Below are positions 1-9,519 of a stretch of DNA of 64,000 nucleotides, in pieces (the first letter of the stretch is position 1; every line of letters starts with the position of its first letter). This DNA is from an uncultured Gallionellaceae bacterium. GTDB taxonomy: Bacteria; Pseudomonadota; Gammaproteobacteria; Burkholderiales; Gallionellaceae. Both the position numbers and the translations under genes were made by a program. The stretch is taken from NCBI GenBank assembly GCA_903847155.1, contig CAINCU010000053.1, forward strand, positions 26,479 through 90,478. Direction: 5' to 3'. Below the pieces are notes generated by a model that was not told the DNA's origin, did not search any database, and saw only the letters and a program-made list of their open reading frames with translations.

Positions 1-401
1 AAGGCGACGATATTTTCAAAGGTGTCACCGACGTGGTGGTGTGTGACGGCTTTGTGGGTAACGTTGCACTAAAGACCGCCGAGGGAGTTGCCAAAATGAT
101 GGGCGGTTTCCTTAAAGAAGGTTTTAGTCGCAGCCCGTTTACCAAGTTTGCTGCTTTGGTGGCTATGCCAGTGCTTAAAGCTTTCAAGCATCGGCTGGAT
201 CACCGTCGATATAACGGAGCAAGCTTTCTTGGACTTAAGGGAATCGTGGTGAAAAGTCACGGTTCTGCTGATTCATTTGCCTTCCTTTGTGCTATCGAAC
301 GCGCAGCCGAAGAAGCGCGTGGCGGAATGCTGAGCCACATTAGTGAACACGTCGAAAAATGGCATCACGCACGCCAGCCAAGTTTAGGAGAAGTGCTTTG
401 A
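1..401 (+). CDS. plsX: Phosphate acyltransferase PlsX, C-terminal part (cut by window edge)
   Basis: PlsX makes acyl-phosphate from acyl-ACP, the first acyl donor for phospholipid synthesis. Only about 132 C-terminal residues are present, in frame from base 3; the family is usually about 340 residues. The visible part has the typical [16 protein letters not shown] stretch near its start and the [18 protein letters not shown] stretch, both characteristic of the PlsX C-terminal half. Its TGA stop at 399-401 overlaps the TTG start of fabH, so the two are translationally coupled, and the plsX-fabH order is the standard one in proteobacteria. Confidence 0.96.
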   Translation, partial: GDDIFKGVTDVVVCDGFVGNVALKTAEGVAKMMGGFLKEGFSRSPFTKFAALVAMPVLKAFKHRLDHRRYNGASFLGLKGIVVKSHGSADSFAFLCAIERAAEEARGGMLSHISEHVEKWHHARQPSLGEVL

Positions 402-1327
402 TCTATTCGAAAATCATCGGTACTGGCAGTTATTTGCCAGCTAAAGTATTAACTAATTTCGACCTGGAAAAGATTGTCGAGACCACGCACGAATGGATTT
501 TTTCACGAAGCGGCATCATGGAACGCCACATCGCTGATGAAAATGAATTAACCAGTGATCTTGCGCTTCAAGCCAGCCTCAAGGCAATTGAGGCTGCTGG
601 TATCAGTGCCAATGAGATTGATCTTGTCATCGTGGCAACCACTTCTCCAGATATGCCATTCCCCAGTACTGCTTGCATTTTACAGGATAAGTTGGGTATC
701 AAGAATGGTGGTCCAGCTTTCGACATTCAGGCAGTGTGTGGCGGTTTTGTCTATGCACTGAACACAGCAGATTTATATATCCGTGGTGGACAGGCTAAGA
801 CTGTGCTGGTTGTTGGTGCTGAAGTTTTGTCGCGCATGTTGGATTGGAATGACCGCACAACCTGTGTATTATTTGGCGACGGAGCAGGCGCAATAATTTT
901 GCACGCTTCTGACAAGCCGGGTATCGTTGCCGCAAAGTTGCATGCTGATGGCCGTCATCGCAATATGTTGAAAGCAGACCCCATGATTTCAATGGATGGT
1001 CAGGCGGTATTTAAATTTGCAGTCAAGGTATTAACTGATGTTGTTGAAGAATTGCTGGAAGATCAAAAACTAGCTGGTTCAGAAATAAATTGGCTGGTTC
1101 CGCATCAGGCCAACATTCGCATCATCGAAGCGACGGCTAGGAAACTTGGTTTGAAAATGGACAATGTCGTACTGACGGTCGCTACTCATGGCAATACGTC
1201 TGCCGCCTCAGTCCCGCTCGCATTGGACACTGCCGTTCGTGACGGGCGCATCAAAACCGGGCAAAACATTTTGATCGAGGCCGTAGGTGGAGGGTTTACC
1301 TGGGGTGCAGCTCTAATTAAATGGTAA
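398..1327 (+). CDS. fabH: Beta-ketoacyl-ACP synthase III
   Basis: FabH condenses acetyl-CoA with malonyl-ACP to start type II fatty-acid synthesis. I place the start at TTG 398, giving a 309-residue protein beginning [17 protein letters not shown], the normal family N-terminus; an AGGAG ribosome site at 386-390 lies seven bases upstream. The in-frame ATG at 359 would add 13 non-family residues and has no such site. The catalytic triad is visible: Cys114 (QAVCGGF), His236 (LVPHQAN) and Asn266 (THGNTSA). The start overlaps the plsX stop by two bases, and fabD follows after seven bases. Confidence 0.97.
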   Translation: MIYSKIIGTGSYLPAKVLTNFDLEKIVETTHEWIFSRSGIMERHIADENELTSDLALQASLKAIEAAGISANEIDLVIVATTSPDMPFPSTACILQDKLGIKNGGPAFDIQAVCGGFVYALNTADLYIRGGQAKTVLVVGAEVLSRMLDWNDRTTCVLFGDGAGAIILHASDKPGIVAAKLHADGRHRNMLKADPMISMDGQAVFKFAVKVLTDVVEELLEDQKLAGSEINWLVPHQANIRIIEATARKLGLKMDNVVLTVATHGNTSAASVPLALDTAVRDGRIKTGQNILIEAVGGGFTWGAALIKW

Positions 1328-1334
1328 GTTCGCT

Positions 1335-2267
1335 ATGACTAAGTTTGCTTTCGTATTTCCCGGACAGGGATCTCAATCGCGCGGCATGATGAACGCTTAT
1401 GCTGATTTTCCCGCTGTGCGCGACACGTTTACCGAGGCATCAGGCGTATTAAAACAGGATTTATGGCAATTGGTAGCCGAGGGTGGCGATTCCGATTTAA
1501 ATGCCACGGTGAATACACAGCCGATTATGCTGACAGCAGGAGTGGCGGTTTACCGTGCTTGGCAATCGCAAAGCGGCGCTAGACCGACCATCATGGCCGG
1601 ACACAGCTTGGGTGAATATACTGCGCTGGTCGCCGCAGGCGCATTGAGCTTTGCAGACGCGTTGCCATTGGTGCGTTACCGTGCACAATGCATGCAACAA
1701 GCCGTGCCGGAAGGTGTGGGCGGCATCGCGGCTATCTTGGGTCTGGACGACGACGCAGTGCGCGCGGTATGTGTCGAAGGCGCTCAGGGTGAAGTGCTGG
1801 AAGCAGTAAACTTCAACTCTGCCGGGCAAGTGGTCATTGCTGGGAATCGTGGCGCGGTTGAGCGCGGTATGGCATTGGCTAAAGCAAAGGGTGCGAAACG
1901 CGCCATCATGCTGCCAATGAGCGTACCGTCGCATTGCAGCCTGCTAAAAGGTGCTGCAGATCAATTGCGTGAATATCTGAATAATATTGTAGTGCAAATC
2001 CCGGCTATTCAGGTACTGCACAATGCCGATGTTGCAGCTTATAGTGATGCCACTAAAATCAAGGACGCGTTAGTGCGCCAGTTGTATTCGCCGGTGCGCT
2101 GGGTAGAAACCGTGCTGGAGTTTGGCAAACAGGGCATTACGCACAATGTGGAATGCGCACCGGGCAAAGTGCTGGCGGGACTGAATAAACGCATTGATGC
2201 TAACCAACAGGCCTTAGCCATCAGCGATGGTGAAGCGTTGAAGTCGATTTTGAGTGTGCTCATATAA
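1335..2267 (+). CDS. fabD: Malonyl-CoA:ACP transacylase
   Basis: FabD moves malonyl from CoA to the acyl carrier protein, supplying the elongation unit. The 310-residue protein has the FVFPGQGSQ start, the nucleophile Ser91 in GHSLGEY, Arg116 in YRAQCM and the partner His200 in VPSHCSL, so the active site is intact. Length matches the family. It lies seven bases after fabH and 48 bases before fabG, in the same plus-strand cluster. Confidence 0.97.
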   Translation: MTKFAFVFPGQGSQSRGMMNAYADFPAVRDTFTEASGVLKQDLWQLVAEGGDSDLNATVNTQPIMLTAGVAVYRAWQSQSGARPTIMAGHSLGEYTALVAAGALSFADALPLVRYRAQCMQQAVPEGVGGIAAILGLDDDAVRAVCVEGAQGEVLEAVNFNSAGQVVIAGNRGAVERGMALAKAKGAKRAIMLPMSVPSHCSLLKGAADQLREYLNNIVVQIPAIQVLHNADVAAYSDATKIKDALVRQLYSPVRWVETVLEFGKQGITHNVECAPGKVLAGLNKRIDANQQALAISDGEALKSILSVLI

Positions 2268-2315
2268 ATCTAAATCGTTTTCGTGGTTTTCGTAGGTTGA
2301 GTTTAGGAGAATATT

Positions 2316-3053
2316 ATGAGTTTAAAAGGCAAAACAGCTCTAGTCACCGGCGGTGCCCGCGGGATCGGTAAAGCCATTGCTCTTAAGTTAGCTCGTCTAG
2401 GTGCTAGTGTAGCTATTCTTGATATGGTCATGGCCCCAGATACGGTTAAAGAGATTGAGGCACTTGGTGTTAAAGCCATCAGCCTTGAAGCTAATGTTAC
2501 TAAGCTGGAATCGGTTGAAAAGGCTGTTGAGCATGTGATTACCACATTTGGTAGCCTCGATATGGTTGTCAACAATGCAGGAATTACCAAAGATAATCTT
2601 TTCTTGCGGATGAAACCGGAAGAGTGGGATATGGTTATTTCTGTTAATTTGACTGGCACTTTTAATGTATGTAAAGCTGTTAATAAACAGATGTTTAAGC
2701 AACGATCTGGTAAAATTGTAAATATCGCTTCTGTTGTTGGACAAATGGGTAATGCGGGACAAGCAAACTATGCTGCGTCAAAGGCTGGCCTTATTGGTCT
2801 GACGAAGACATTGGCACGTGAATTTGCAGCACGAAATATTCAAGTCAATGCGGTTGCTCCAGGGTTTATCAATACAGAAATGACCGAAAAGTTGCCCGCT
2901 GACGTGAAACAACATTTCATTAATAACATTCCCGCTGGCACCTTTGGCAGTGCCGAGAATGTTGCCGATGCAGTTGCCTTTCTATGCAGTGCCGATGCGG
3001 ATTATATTACCGGTCAAGTCATCAATGTCGATGGCGGAATGGTCATGTCTTAG
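2316..3053 (+). CDS. fabG: 3-oxoacyl-ACP reductase FabG
   Basis: NADPH-dependent reductase of the elongation cycle (short-chain dehydrogenase). The 245-residue protein shows the cofactor glycine motif TGGARGIG near residue 11, the NNAG motif, and the catalytic Ser139, Tyr152 and Lys156 (YAASK). A TTTAGGAG ribosome site precedes the ATG. Its codon choice is visibly more AT-rich than that of fabD and fabF on either side (many GTT, GCT, AAT codons), which could reflect replacement by recombination; the reading frame itself is intact. Confidence 0.96.
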   Translation: MSLKGKTALVTGGARGIGKAIALKLARLGASVAILDMVMAPDTVKEIEALGVKAISLEANVTKLESVEKAVEHVITTFGSLDMVVNNAGITKDNLFLRMKPEEWDMVISVNLTGTFNVCKAVNKQMFKQRSGKIVNIASVVGQMGNAGQANYAASKAGLIGLTKTLAREFAARNIQVNAVAPGFINTEMTEKLPADVKQHFINNIPAGTFGSAENVADAVAFLCSADADYITGQVINVDGGMVMS

Positions 3054-3161
3054 CATTAGTAGCCATTCAAATGCTTCAGCAGTCCAACGCCTGGCGTCAC
3101 ATTATCACCGGTTGCACATTGCAAGCGGATAGCGGAATGTACATGCAGTAGTGCGGGGAGT

Positions 3162-3189
3162 TTGGAAATCGGCGCGAGTTTGGTAGAAT
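3162..3189 (+). promoter_or_regulatory. Candidate sigma-70 promoter of acpP
   Basis: TTGGAA at 3162-3167 and TAGAAT at 3184-3189, separated by 16 bases, in the 177-base gap between fabG and acpP. Transcription would begin about 35 bases before the acpP ATG. A separate acpP promoter is common because ACP is needed in large amounts. Called by eye from consensus. Confidence 0.5.
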
Positions 3190-3230
3190 GCTGGCGCTTT
3201 TTTGTACTTTAATTAAAAGGGAGTAATGCA

Positions 3231-3467
3231 ATGTCCAACAACGAACAACGTGTAAAGAAAATCGTCGCCGAGCAACTTGGCGTTAACGAATCTGAAGTCA
3301 AGAACGAGTCTTCCTTCGTGAACGATTTGGGTGCTGACTCTCTGGATACCGTGGAACTGGTCATGGCTTTGGAAGAAGAATTTGAAGTTGAAATTCCTGA
3401 CGAAGATGCCGAAAAGATCACTACCGTGCAACAAGCACTTGATTACGTTAATACACATTCCAAGTAA
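3231..3467 (+). CDS. acpP: Acyl carrier protein
   Basis: Small acidic carrier that holds growing acyl chains on a 4'-phosphopantetheine arm. The 78-residue sequence has the invariant attachment site [10 protein letters not shown] with the modified serine at residue 37, and the usual four-helix ACP length. A strong AAAGGGAG ribosome site at 3216-3223 and a probable own promoter suggest high expression. fabF follows 42 bases later. Confidence 0.98.
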   Translation: MSNNEQRVKKIVAEQLGVNESEVKNESSFVNDLGADSLDTVELVMALEEEFEVEIPDEDAEKITTVQQALDYVNTHSK

Positions 3468-3509
3468 TTTTGTCTCAAGGTTTTATTCCTTCATACATCG
3501 GAGTCCAGC

Positions 3510-4742
3510 TTGGCTAAGCGTAGAGTTGTTGTGACCGGCTTGGGTGCAGTTACACCCGTCGGTATTGGGGTCGCCGCAACATGGCAGAATATCGTGGCAG
3601 GAAAATCCGGTATTGGTCGTATTACACGTTTCGACCCTACGCCATTTGCCAGCCAAATCGCAGGGGAAGTCAAAGACTTTGATGTCACGCAGTTCATACC
3701 TGCTAAGGACGCTCGCCGCATGGATCGCTTCGTGCATCTCGGGCTTGCTGCCGGAATAGAGGCGTTCAAGGACTCGGGTTTGGAAGTAACAGAGCAAAAC
3801 GCTGACCGCATCGGCGTGTGCATCAGTTCTGGCATTGGCGGTCTACCGATGATTGAAGATACGCACAATGATTATCTGGCTGGTGGACCGCGCAAGATTT
3901 CTCCGTTCTTTATTGCCGGAACGATCATCAACATGATTTCTGGCAATCTCTCCATTTTATTTGGTTTGCGTGGCCCTAATTTTGCGGTCGTTTCGGCTTG
4001 CACAACCGGCACACATAGCATTGGAGAGGCAATGCGCATGATTCAATATGGTGATGCCGATGCGATGGTCGCCGGAGGTTCTGAGTCATCCGTTTCTCCT
4101 CTGGCAATCGGTGGTTTCGCCGCATCCCGCGCACTTTCAACACGCAACGATGATCCGACAACGGCAAGTCGTCCTTGGGACAAAGACCGTGACGGTTTTG
4201 TGCTGGGCGAGGGTTCTGGCGTATTGGTGCTGGAAGAATACGAGCATGCAAAAGCGCGTGGAGCCAAGATATATGCGGAGTTAAGCGGCTACGGCATGAG
4301 CGCTGATGCCTACCACATCACCGCACCGAACATGGATGGTCCCAAGCGTAGCATGCTCAACGCAATGCGGGATGCCGGAATCACACCCGAACAAGTGCAA
4401 TACGTCAATGCGCACGGCACTTCGACCCCGCTGGGCGACAAGAATGAAACCGATGCGATTAAGGCTGCTTTTGGAAGTTACGCCAAGAAATTAGTGGTCA
4501 ATTCCACCAAGTCTATGACAGGGCATTTGCTGGGCGGAGCGGGCGGTTTAGAGTCGCTGGTCTGTGTGCTGGCTCTGCACCATCAGATTTCCCCTCCAAC
4601 CATCAACATCTTCGAGCAAGATCCAGAATGTGATTTGGATTACTGTGCAAATACTGCCCGTAATATGAAGATAGACGTGGCCATCAATAATAACTTTGGC
4701 TTTGGCGGAACCAACGGAACGCTGGTATTCCGTAAAGTCTGA
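3510..4742 (+). CDS. fabF: Beta-ketoacyl-ACP synthase II
   Basis: FabF elongates acyl-ACP with malonyl-ACP. The start is TTG at 3510 (MAKRRVVVTGLGAVTPVG), with a CGGAG ribosome site at 3499-3503. The 410-residue product has the full Cys-His-His catalytic set: Cys164 in VSACTTGTHS, His302 in NAHGTSTPLGD and His339 in KSMTGHLLGGAGG. Length and ends match the family. acpP-fabF-pabC order is typical. Confidence 0.97.
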   Translation: MAKRRVVVTGLGAVTPVGIGVAATWQNIVAGKSGIGRITRFDPTPFASQIAGEVKDFDVTQFIPAKDARRMDRFVHLGLAAGIEAFKDSGLEVTEQNADRIGVCISSGIGGLPMIEDTHNDYLAGGPRKISPFFIAGTIINMISGNLSILFGLRGPNFAVVSACTTGTHSIGEAMRMIQYGDADAMVAGGSESSVSPLAIGGFAASRALSTRNDDPTTASRPWDKDRDGFVLGEGSGVLVLEEYEHAKARGAKIYAELSGYGMSADAYHITAPNMDGPKRSMLNAMRDAGITPEQVQYVNAHGTSTPLGDKNETDAIKAAFGSYAKKLVVNSTKSMTGHLLGGAGGLESLVCVLALHHQISPPTINIFEQDPECDLDYCANTARNMKIDVAINNNFGFGGTNGTLVFRKV

Positions 4743-4754
4743 TCTTAGGCAGAG

Positions 4755-5567
4755 ATGCTGGTCAACGGCTTGCCAGGTGATTCAATCAACGCCGAAGACC
4801 GAGGTCTATCGTATGGAGACGGGGTATTTCGCACCTTGCGAGTTGTTCAAGGTGCGCCTGTATCCTGGCTTCATCACTACCGCAAACTCCGGTACGATTG
4901 CGACGCCCTCAAAATTCCTTGTCCTGTCGCTGACTTGCTGTTTGGCGAAATTAAATCGCTATGTACCCCACTACAGGATCTCGTCGCAAAAATTATCATC
5001 ACCCGTGGCGCGGGACAGCGCGGGTATGCTCCGATTGCGTGTGAGAGTTCCACTCGAATTATCAGTATCAGCGCAAATCCGCGATTTGAGACAAGTAATT
5101 ACTCTACCGGTGTTGCACTGCACTTATGCCAATTGAAACTTGGGCATCAGCCGCTACTGGCAGGAATCAAACATCTTAACCGTCTGGAGAACGTTCTCGC
5201 CGCCAATGAGTGTCAGGAAGTCGGCGTTCCCGAAGGTATTTTGGAAGATGAAAGCGGGTTTGTAATCTCCGGTACTCGTTCGAATGTTTTCTTCAAAAGT
5301 GGTAGAGCTCTTTTTACACCTGATCTAAATCAATGCGGAGTGGCGGGCGTACAGCGTGAACGAGTAATGGCTTGGGCGGATCAACACGGAATCCCCTGCC
5401 TGATTAAACAAATCCGTATGGAAGAATTGCTGCAGGCGGATGAGATATTTTTAGTGAATAGCGTATTCGGGCTATGGCCTGTTCGCGAAATTTCCGGTTA
5501 CCATCGCACTGTCCATCCAGTTTCATGGGAAATTCAAGAGTGGCTTAACGATGAGAATAATGAGTAA
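4755..5567 (+). CDS. pabC: Aminodeoxychorismate lyase
   Basis: PLP enzyme of fold type IV that converts 4-amino-4-deoxychorismate to p-aminobenzoate for folate. The 270-residue protein starts MLVNGLPGDSINAEDRGLSYGDGVF, typical of PabC, and carries the PLP-binding Lys139 in GIKHLNRLENVLA plus the late SGTRSNVF segment. It lies 12 bases after fabF, and its last 17 bases overlap the start of mltG; the fabF-pabC-mltG-tmk-holB run is conserved in proteobacteria. Fold-type IV aminotransferases are related, but the context favours PabC. Confidence 0.93.
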   Translation: MLVNGLPGDSINAEDRGLSYGDGVFRTLRVVQGAPVSWLHHYRKLRYDCDALKIPCPVADLLFGEIKSLCTPLQDLVAKIIITRGAGQRGYAPIACESSTRIISISANPRFETSNYSTGVALHLCQLKLGHQPLLAGIKHLNRLENVLAANECQEVGVPEGILEDESGFVISGTRSNVFFKSGRALFTPDLNQCGVAGVQRERVMAWADQHGIPCLIKQIRMEELLQADEIFLVNSVFGLWPVREISGYHRTVHPVSWEIQEWLNDENNE

Positions 5568-6546
5568 ATTAGCATTATTGATTATTTTGATTCTCTTTTG
5601 CTTGGCAGGAACGGTTGCCTATTTCGCATTTAAACCCTTGCAGTTATCTCATAAGCCTCTGGCGTTCACACTCAATCCAGGCAGCAGCCTTAAAAACGCT
5701 GCATTTCAAATGAAGCTAGCAGGTATTTTGGAGGACGACTGGTCGTTTGTCTGGTTGGCAAGAGCTTTGGGGAAAGCAGGGCATATAAAATACGGTAATT
5801 ATCAATTAGAGAAAGATATTTCGCTGTATGAACTGATAGAAATGATTAGTGCCGGTCGGACTGAGCGGGGACAAATAACATTTGTAGAAGGCATTACATT
5901 CAAAGAATTACGCGCTTTACTGGATGCATATCCGGGATTGAGGCATGACTCCATGCCAATAACAGATTCAGAGATTTTGAAACGCATTGGTGCAGTGGAA
6001 CCTGATTCAGAAGGACTATTCTTTCCTGATACATACAATTTTGCCAGCGGGAGTAGTGATCTTGCCGTGTTGAAGAGAGCCTACCAAACCATGCAGCACC
6101 ACTTACAAGATAGCTGGGCGAAGCGTGATTCAGACCTTCCTCTAGATTCACCCTATCAGGCACTGATACTTGCATCAATTATTGAGAAGGAGACTGGGAA
6201 GCCTGAAGATCGCCGCATGGTCGCATCCGTGTTTATTAACCGTTTGCGCAAGAATATGCGCTTGCAAACAGATCCTACGGTCATTTATGGTATGGGTGAT
6301 AAATTCGACGGGAATCTGCGCAAACGCGACCTGACTACCGACACGTCATACAATACATACACGCGCGCAGGCTTGACGCCGACCCCTATTGCATTACCGG
6401 GCTTGGCATCGATAGAGGCGGTTTTGCATCCAGCCCAGAGCAAAGCACTTTATTTTGTGGCGAGAGGAGATGGTAGTTCGTATTTTTCTGAATCTTTGAC
6501 TGAACATAACAATGCGGTTAACCGTTACCAACTAAATCAAAAATGA
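5551..6546 (+). CDS. mltG: Endolytic murein transglycosylase (YceG family)
   Basis: Inner-membrane lytic transglycosylase that cleaves nascent peptidoglycan strands. The 331-residue protein has one N-terminal membrane helix (about residues 6-27), a LysM-like region, and the YceG catalytic stretch ASIIEKETG with the likely catalytic Glu212. The C-terminal [18 protein letters not shown] segment is also family-typical. ATG 5551 or ATG 5560 could be the start; either overlaps the pabC end, implying translational coupling. tmk overlaps its stop by four bases. Confidence 0.95.
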   Translation: MRIMSKLALLIILILFCLAGTVAYFAFKPLQLSHKPLAFTLNPGSSLKNAAFQMKLAGILEDDWSFVWLARALGKAGHIKYGNYQLEKDISLYELIEMISAGRTERGQITFVEGITFKELRALLDAYPGLRHDSMPITDSEILKRIGAVEPDSEGLFFPDTYNFASGSSDLAVLKRAYQTMQHHLQDSWAKRDSDLPLDSPYQALILASIIEKETGKPEDRRMVASVFINRLRKNMRLQTDPTVIYGMGDKFDGNLRKRDLTTDTSYNTYTRAGLTPTPIALPGLASIEAVLHPAQSKALYFVARGDGSSYFSESLTEHNNAVNRYQLNQK

Positions 6547-7151
6547 TACAAGCGAAATTTATTACCTTCGAAGGCGTAGACGGGGCAGGGAAGAGTACGC
6601 ATCTGGAATGGTTTGCCAATACTCTGCGTCAGCGAGGAATTGATCTGTTGGTGACGCGCGAACCGGGCGGTACGCCGCTAGGTGAACGTCTGCGCGAGAT
6701 ACTGCTGAACCAACCGATGCACGCAGAGACTGAGGCTATGTTGATGTTTGCAGCGCGTCGTGAGCATGTAGAACAGGTCATCCGTCCCGCTTTGCAGCGT
6801 GGAACTTGGGTCATTTCAGACCGTTTCAGCGACGCAAGTTTCGCTTATCAAGGCGGGGGCAGGGGGGTTCCACTGGCCAAACTGGAACAGTTGGAACAGT
6901 GGGTGCATGGCGACCTTCAGCCCGACCTGACCTTGCTGTTCGATATACCGATTGAGATTGCACGCCAGCGTCTTGCCAATAATGTTAGTCTGGATCGTTT
7001 CGAGCAGGAACGCGGTGACTTTTTCGAGCGTGTGCGTCAGGCTTACCTCGCCAGAGCGTCCAAAACACCGCAACGTTTCGCCGTCATTCATGCCGAAAAT
7101 ACCATACCTGAAGTTCAGCATGCACTGGAAAAAATAGTCGCATCACTTTGA
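6543..7151 (+). CDS. tmk: Thymidylate kinase
   Basis: Phosphorylates dTMP to dTDP with ATP. The 202-residue protein has the P-loop [12 protein letters not shown] at its N-terminus, the dTMP-binding [10 protein letters not shown] stretch and the [16 protein letters not shown] motif. Its ATG overlaps the mltG stop (ATGA type overlap). holB follows one base after the stop, so this belongs to the same transcript. Confidence 0.96.
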   Translation: MIQAKFITFEGVDGAGKSTHLEWFANTLRQRGIDLLVTREPGGTPLGERLREILLNQPMHAETEAMLMFAARREHVEQVIRPALQRGTWVISDRFSDASFAYQGGGRGVPLAKLEQLEQWVHGDLQPDLTLLFDIPIEIARQRLANNVSLDRFEQERGDFFERVRQAYLARASKTPQRFAVIHAENTIPEVQHALEKIVASL

Positions 7152-7152
7152 A

Positions 7153-8160
7153 ATGAAAACACTCTATCCATGGCAAACGGAATCTTGGAGATCACTGCAA
7201 GGACTGCGTTCCCGACTGCCGCACGCGCTGTTATTGAGAGGTGCTCAAGGGATAGGCAAGCTCGACTTGACACTCAATTTTGCCCAATCGCTACTGTGCG
7301 AAAAGCCAAACGCTGATGGATTAGCTTGTCAAGAATGCCGTTCATGTCATTGGTTTGAGCTGGACAGTCACCCCGATTTTCGTCTCATCCAGCCCGATGC
7401 TTTGACAGCGACAGAAGATAGCGATGAAAAGCCTGGCGGAAAAAAACCGTCGCGAGAAATCTCGGTGGACCAGATTCGTGACTTGTCGAATTTTGCCAAC
7501 CTGTCAGCGCATTGCGGCGGCTATCGCATCGTCGTTATCCACCCTGCAGAGGCGATGAACAACAATGCTGCCAACTCGCTACTCAAAACGCTGGAAGAAC
7601 CCACCGACAATCTACTTTTTCTTCTGGTCACCCACAAGCCGCAGCAACTATTACCTACTATCCTAAGCCGCTGCCTCAGCTTTGTCGTGCACACTCCGAC
7701 GCGCGAAGATGGTACTGCTTGGCTTGTACAGCAGGGGGTAAAACACCCCAATGAAGCACTGACGCAGACTGGTTTTGCACCTTTGCAGGCACTTAACTGG
7801 GCGGAGTCAGGCGAGGGGGCTGAAGAACGAATCATTTTGCTGGCGGCCATCCGGCAACCCGCGAAACTGGACGCACTCGCGCTGGCCGACAGTTTGCAGC
7901 GGAGTGCACCAGGGCATGTAATTCATTGCCTGCAGCAATGGTGTCACGATCTAACCAGCGCCAAACTGACTGGCTTAGTACGTTATTTTCCAGCGCAAGC
8001 TGAAGAGATTAACAAATTGGCAGCTGGTGTCACTTCAGCAGCGTTGATGCGCTTCCAGAAGGAATTACTGGAGGCTCGGCGCGCCGCTTTTCATCCACTT
8101 AATCCCAAACTATTTTTAGAGTCACTGCTGTTGTCGTACCGTCATCTTTTCTCAGCCTGA
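7153..8160 (+). CDS. holB: DNA polymerase III subunit delta'
   Basis: Clamp-loader subunit of the replicative polymerase. The 335-residue protein has the RGAQGIGK Walker-A-like motif with a leucine where ATPases have Ser/Thr, as in the non-hydrolysing delta' family. Zinc-binding cysteines are visible (LLCEK and CQECRSCHW), as is the NAANSLLKTLEEP segment of clamp-loader AAA+ proteins. It sits between tmk and tatD; a pilZ gene often found here in gamma- and betaproteobacteria is absent. Confidence 0.94.
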   Translation: MKTLYPWQTESWRSLQGLRSRLPHALLLRGAQGIGKLDLTLNFAQSLLCEKPNADGLACQECRSCHWFELDSHPDFRLIQPDALTATEDSDEKPGGKKPSREISVDQIRDLSNFANLSAHCGGYRIVVIHPAEAMNNNAANSLLKTLEEPTDNLLFLLVTHKPQQLLPTILSRCLSFVVHTPTREDGTAWLVQQGVKHPNEALTQTGFAPLQALNWAESGEGAEERIILLAAIRQPAKLDALALADSLQRSAPGHVIHCLQQWCHDLTSAKLTGLVRYFPAQAEEINKLAAGVTSAALMRFQKELLEARRAAFHPLNPKLFLESLLLSYRHLFSA

Positions 8161-8172
8161 TTATTTAAGTCC

Positions 8173-8940
8173 ATGTTCATAGATTCACATTGCCACCTTA
8201 ACTTTCCCGGATTAGCGAACAATCTGGATGCCGTTCTTGCCAACATGCACGCAAATGATGTCTCTCATGCATTGTGCGTCTCAGTTGATCTTGCGACATT
8301 TCCACAAGTGCTTGAATTTGCAGAACAACACGAAAACTTGTTTGCATCTGTTGGTGTGCATCCTGATTACGAACTGGAAAATGAACCAACGCAGAAAGAT
8401 TTAGTTCGATTGGCGCAGCATTCTCAAGTAATTGCCATTGGCGAAACCGGGCTTGATTACTTCCGCCTTACGGGCGATCTTGACTGGCAACGCGAACGCT
8501 TCCGAATACATATCAGAGCAGCAAGGGAATGCGGTAAGCCACTCATCATCCATACACGTTCGGCTGTTGCAGATACTTTGCGCATAATGTCTGAGGAAGA
8601 TGCGGGGAGCGTCGGAGGGGTGATGCATTGTTTTACAGAAAATCTTGATGTCGCCAAAGCAGCAATTGAACTTGGATTCCATATCTCGTTTTCGGGGATT
8701 CTGACTTTTAAGAATGCGACCATTATTAAAGAGGTCGCCCAGTCAATCCCGCTTGAAAAGATTTTGATCGAAACTGATTCGCCTTACCTTGCACCGACTC
8801 CACATCGAGGAAAAACAAATCAGCCAGCCTTTGTGAAACACGTGGCTGAAGAGATCGCCAGATTAAGGAACATCTCTCTTGAGGAGGTAGGTGTAGCGAC
8901 TAGTCAGAATTTCAGGAGATTGTTCCTGAAACAATCGTAA
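8173..8940 (+). CDS. TatD family metal-dependent hydrolase / DNase
   Basis: Member of the TatD amidohydrolase-like family (DNase/3'-5' exonuclease activity known in E. coli). All metal-site motifs are visible in the 255-residue sequence: DSHCHLNF, GETGLDYFR, IIHTRSA, HCFTE and ETDSPYLAP. Which paralogue (TatD or YcfH type) is inferred from position after holB, which fits YcfH. It is the last gene of the fatty-acid cluster; its 3' end overlaps by 29 bases the end of a convergent minus-strand frame belonging to the neighbouring mobile element. Confidence 0.93.
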   Translation: MFIDSHCHLNFPGLANNLDAVLANMHANDVSHALCVSVDLATFPQVLEFAEQHENLFASVGVHPDYELENEPTQKDLVRLAQHSQVIAIGETGLDYFRLTGDLDWQRERFRIHIRAARECGKPLIIHTRSAVADTLRIMSEEDAGSVGGVMHCFTENLDVAKAAIELGFHISFSGILTFKNATIIKEVAQSIPLEKILIETDSPYLAPTPHRGKTNQPAFVKHVAEEIARLRNISLEEVGVATSQNFRRLFLKQS

Positions 8941-9157
8941 CACTCTGATACAGAATAAAAGCTACTGTTTTGCTGTCTACCTTCCAAGAAGTCTTAATGC
9001 TTATTAAGTGCGCATAATGTATAGAACGGCCAATATAACCGACTGTATCTATTACGCTTTCTGATGGTAAGGCAAGATTCATAGACGACGAAACTATACC
9101 GAGTTTCTGCATGTTCATGATTTTCCGATCTCCTGTCAATGTGTAGGGTTGTTTCAT
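8912..9157 (-). CDS. Element gene with C-terminus crossing the left attachment site
   Basis: 81-residue frame, no recognised family. Its ATG overlaps the stop of the preceding gene (ATGA), with a GGAGG ribosome site just upstream, so translation is likely. The first 50 codons lie within or just across the left dif-like site; the remaining ones read into chromosomal DNA and the 3' end of tatD. In an excised circle the frame would instead continue into the element's other end (see findings). The protein made in the integrated state is therefore probably a hybrid. Confidence 0.5.
   Translation of the reverse strand: MKQPYTLTGDRKIMNMQKLGIVSSSMNLALPSESVIDTVGYIGRSIHYAHLISIKTSWKVDSKTVAFILYQSVTIVSGTIS
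9007..9034 (+). other. Left dif-like attachment site
   Basis: XerC arm AGTGCGCATAA (10 of 11 as in E. coli dif) at 9007-9017 and the central hexamer TGTATA at 9018-9023 are conserved. The XerD arm (9024-9034, GAACGGCCAAT) diverges strongly from TTATGTTAAAT. This is the pattern expected for the phage-derived junction of a TLC-type insertion. Confidence 0.75.
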
Positions 9158-9519
9158 TCCGTCCTCCGTTCCGTGTTATCGACAGCCAGACGGAGCCCCT
9201 TTTCCGGCTTCTGGTGGCGCTTCAAATCAGGGCCACGAGTGCCCATCGTGAAGATGTAGGGATAGCGAACATCCCAATATCCATTAGGTTGCATCTGTCC
9301 CCAAAGCCGACCAGCCGCCAACAAAGCACGTATCCGGCGAGGGCTAACTTTCCAATCCTTTGCCACAAACGAAACCGGAACAAAATTGGCATATGGACCA
9401 AATCTATTCGTAGGTTTGCGATCAACACAATCAGGCAATCGTTCGAACATCGCTCGATCATCTGATTTGCCATCAAAGACCAAATCTCTGGTTACTTGTG
9501 GCTTCTTGATTTTCTTCAT
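9154..9519 (-). CDS. Putative DNA-binding element protein (excisionase-like HTH)
   Basis: 121 residues. The centre (about residues 47-85) reads as a winged-helix or excisionase-type helix-turn-helix: VPVSFVAKDWKVSPRRIRAL, then an aromatic GYWDVRYPY turn. The N-terminus is basic. The ATG overlaps the stop of the VC1465-like gene by four bases and the stop overlaps the next start, so it is part of a coupled operon. A directionality or regulatory role is inference only. Confidence 0.65.
   Translation of the reverse strand: MKKIKKPQVTRDLVFDGKSDDRAMFERLPDCVDRKPTNRFGPYANFVPVSFVAKDWKVSPRRIRALLAAGRLWGQMQPNGYWDVRYPYIFTMGTRGPDLKRHQKPEKGLRLAVDNTERRTE

Noticed and set aside
8578..8592. Another dif-like stretch (TTTGCGCATAA-TGT) inside tatD
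   Set aside because: Only the XerC half resembles dif, the centre breaks off after TGT, and it is part of a conserved coding region; likely chance.
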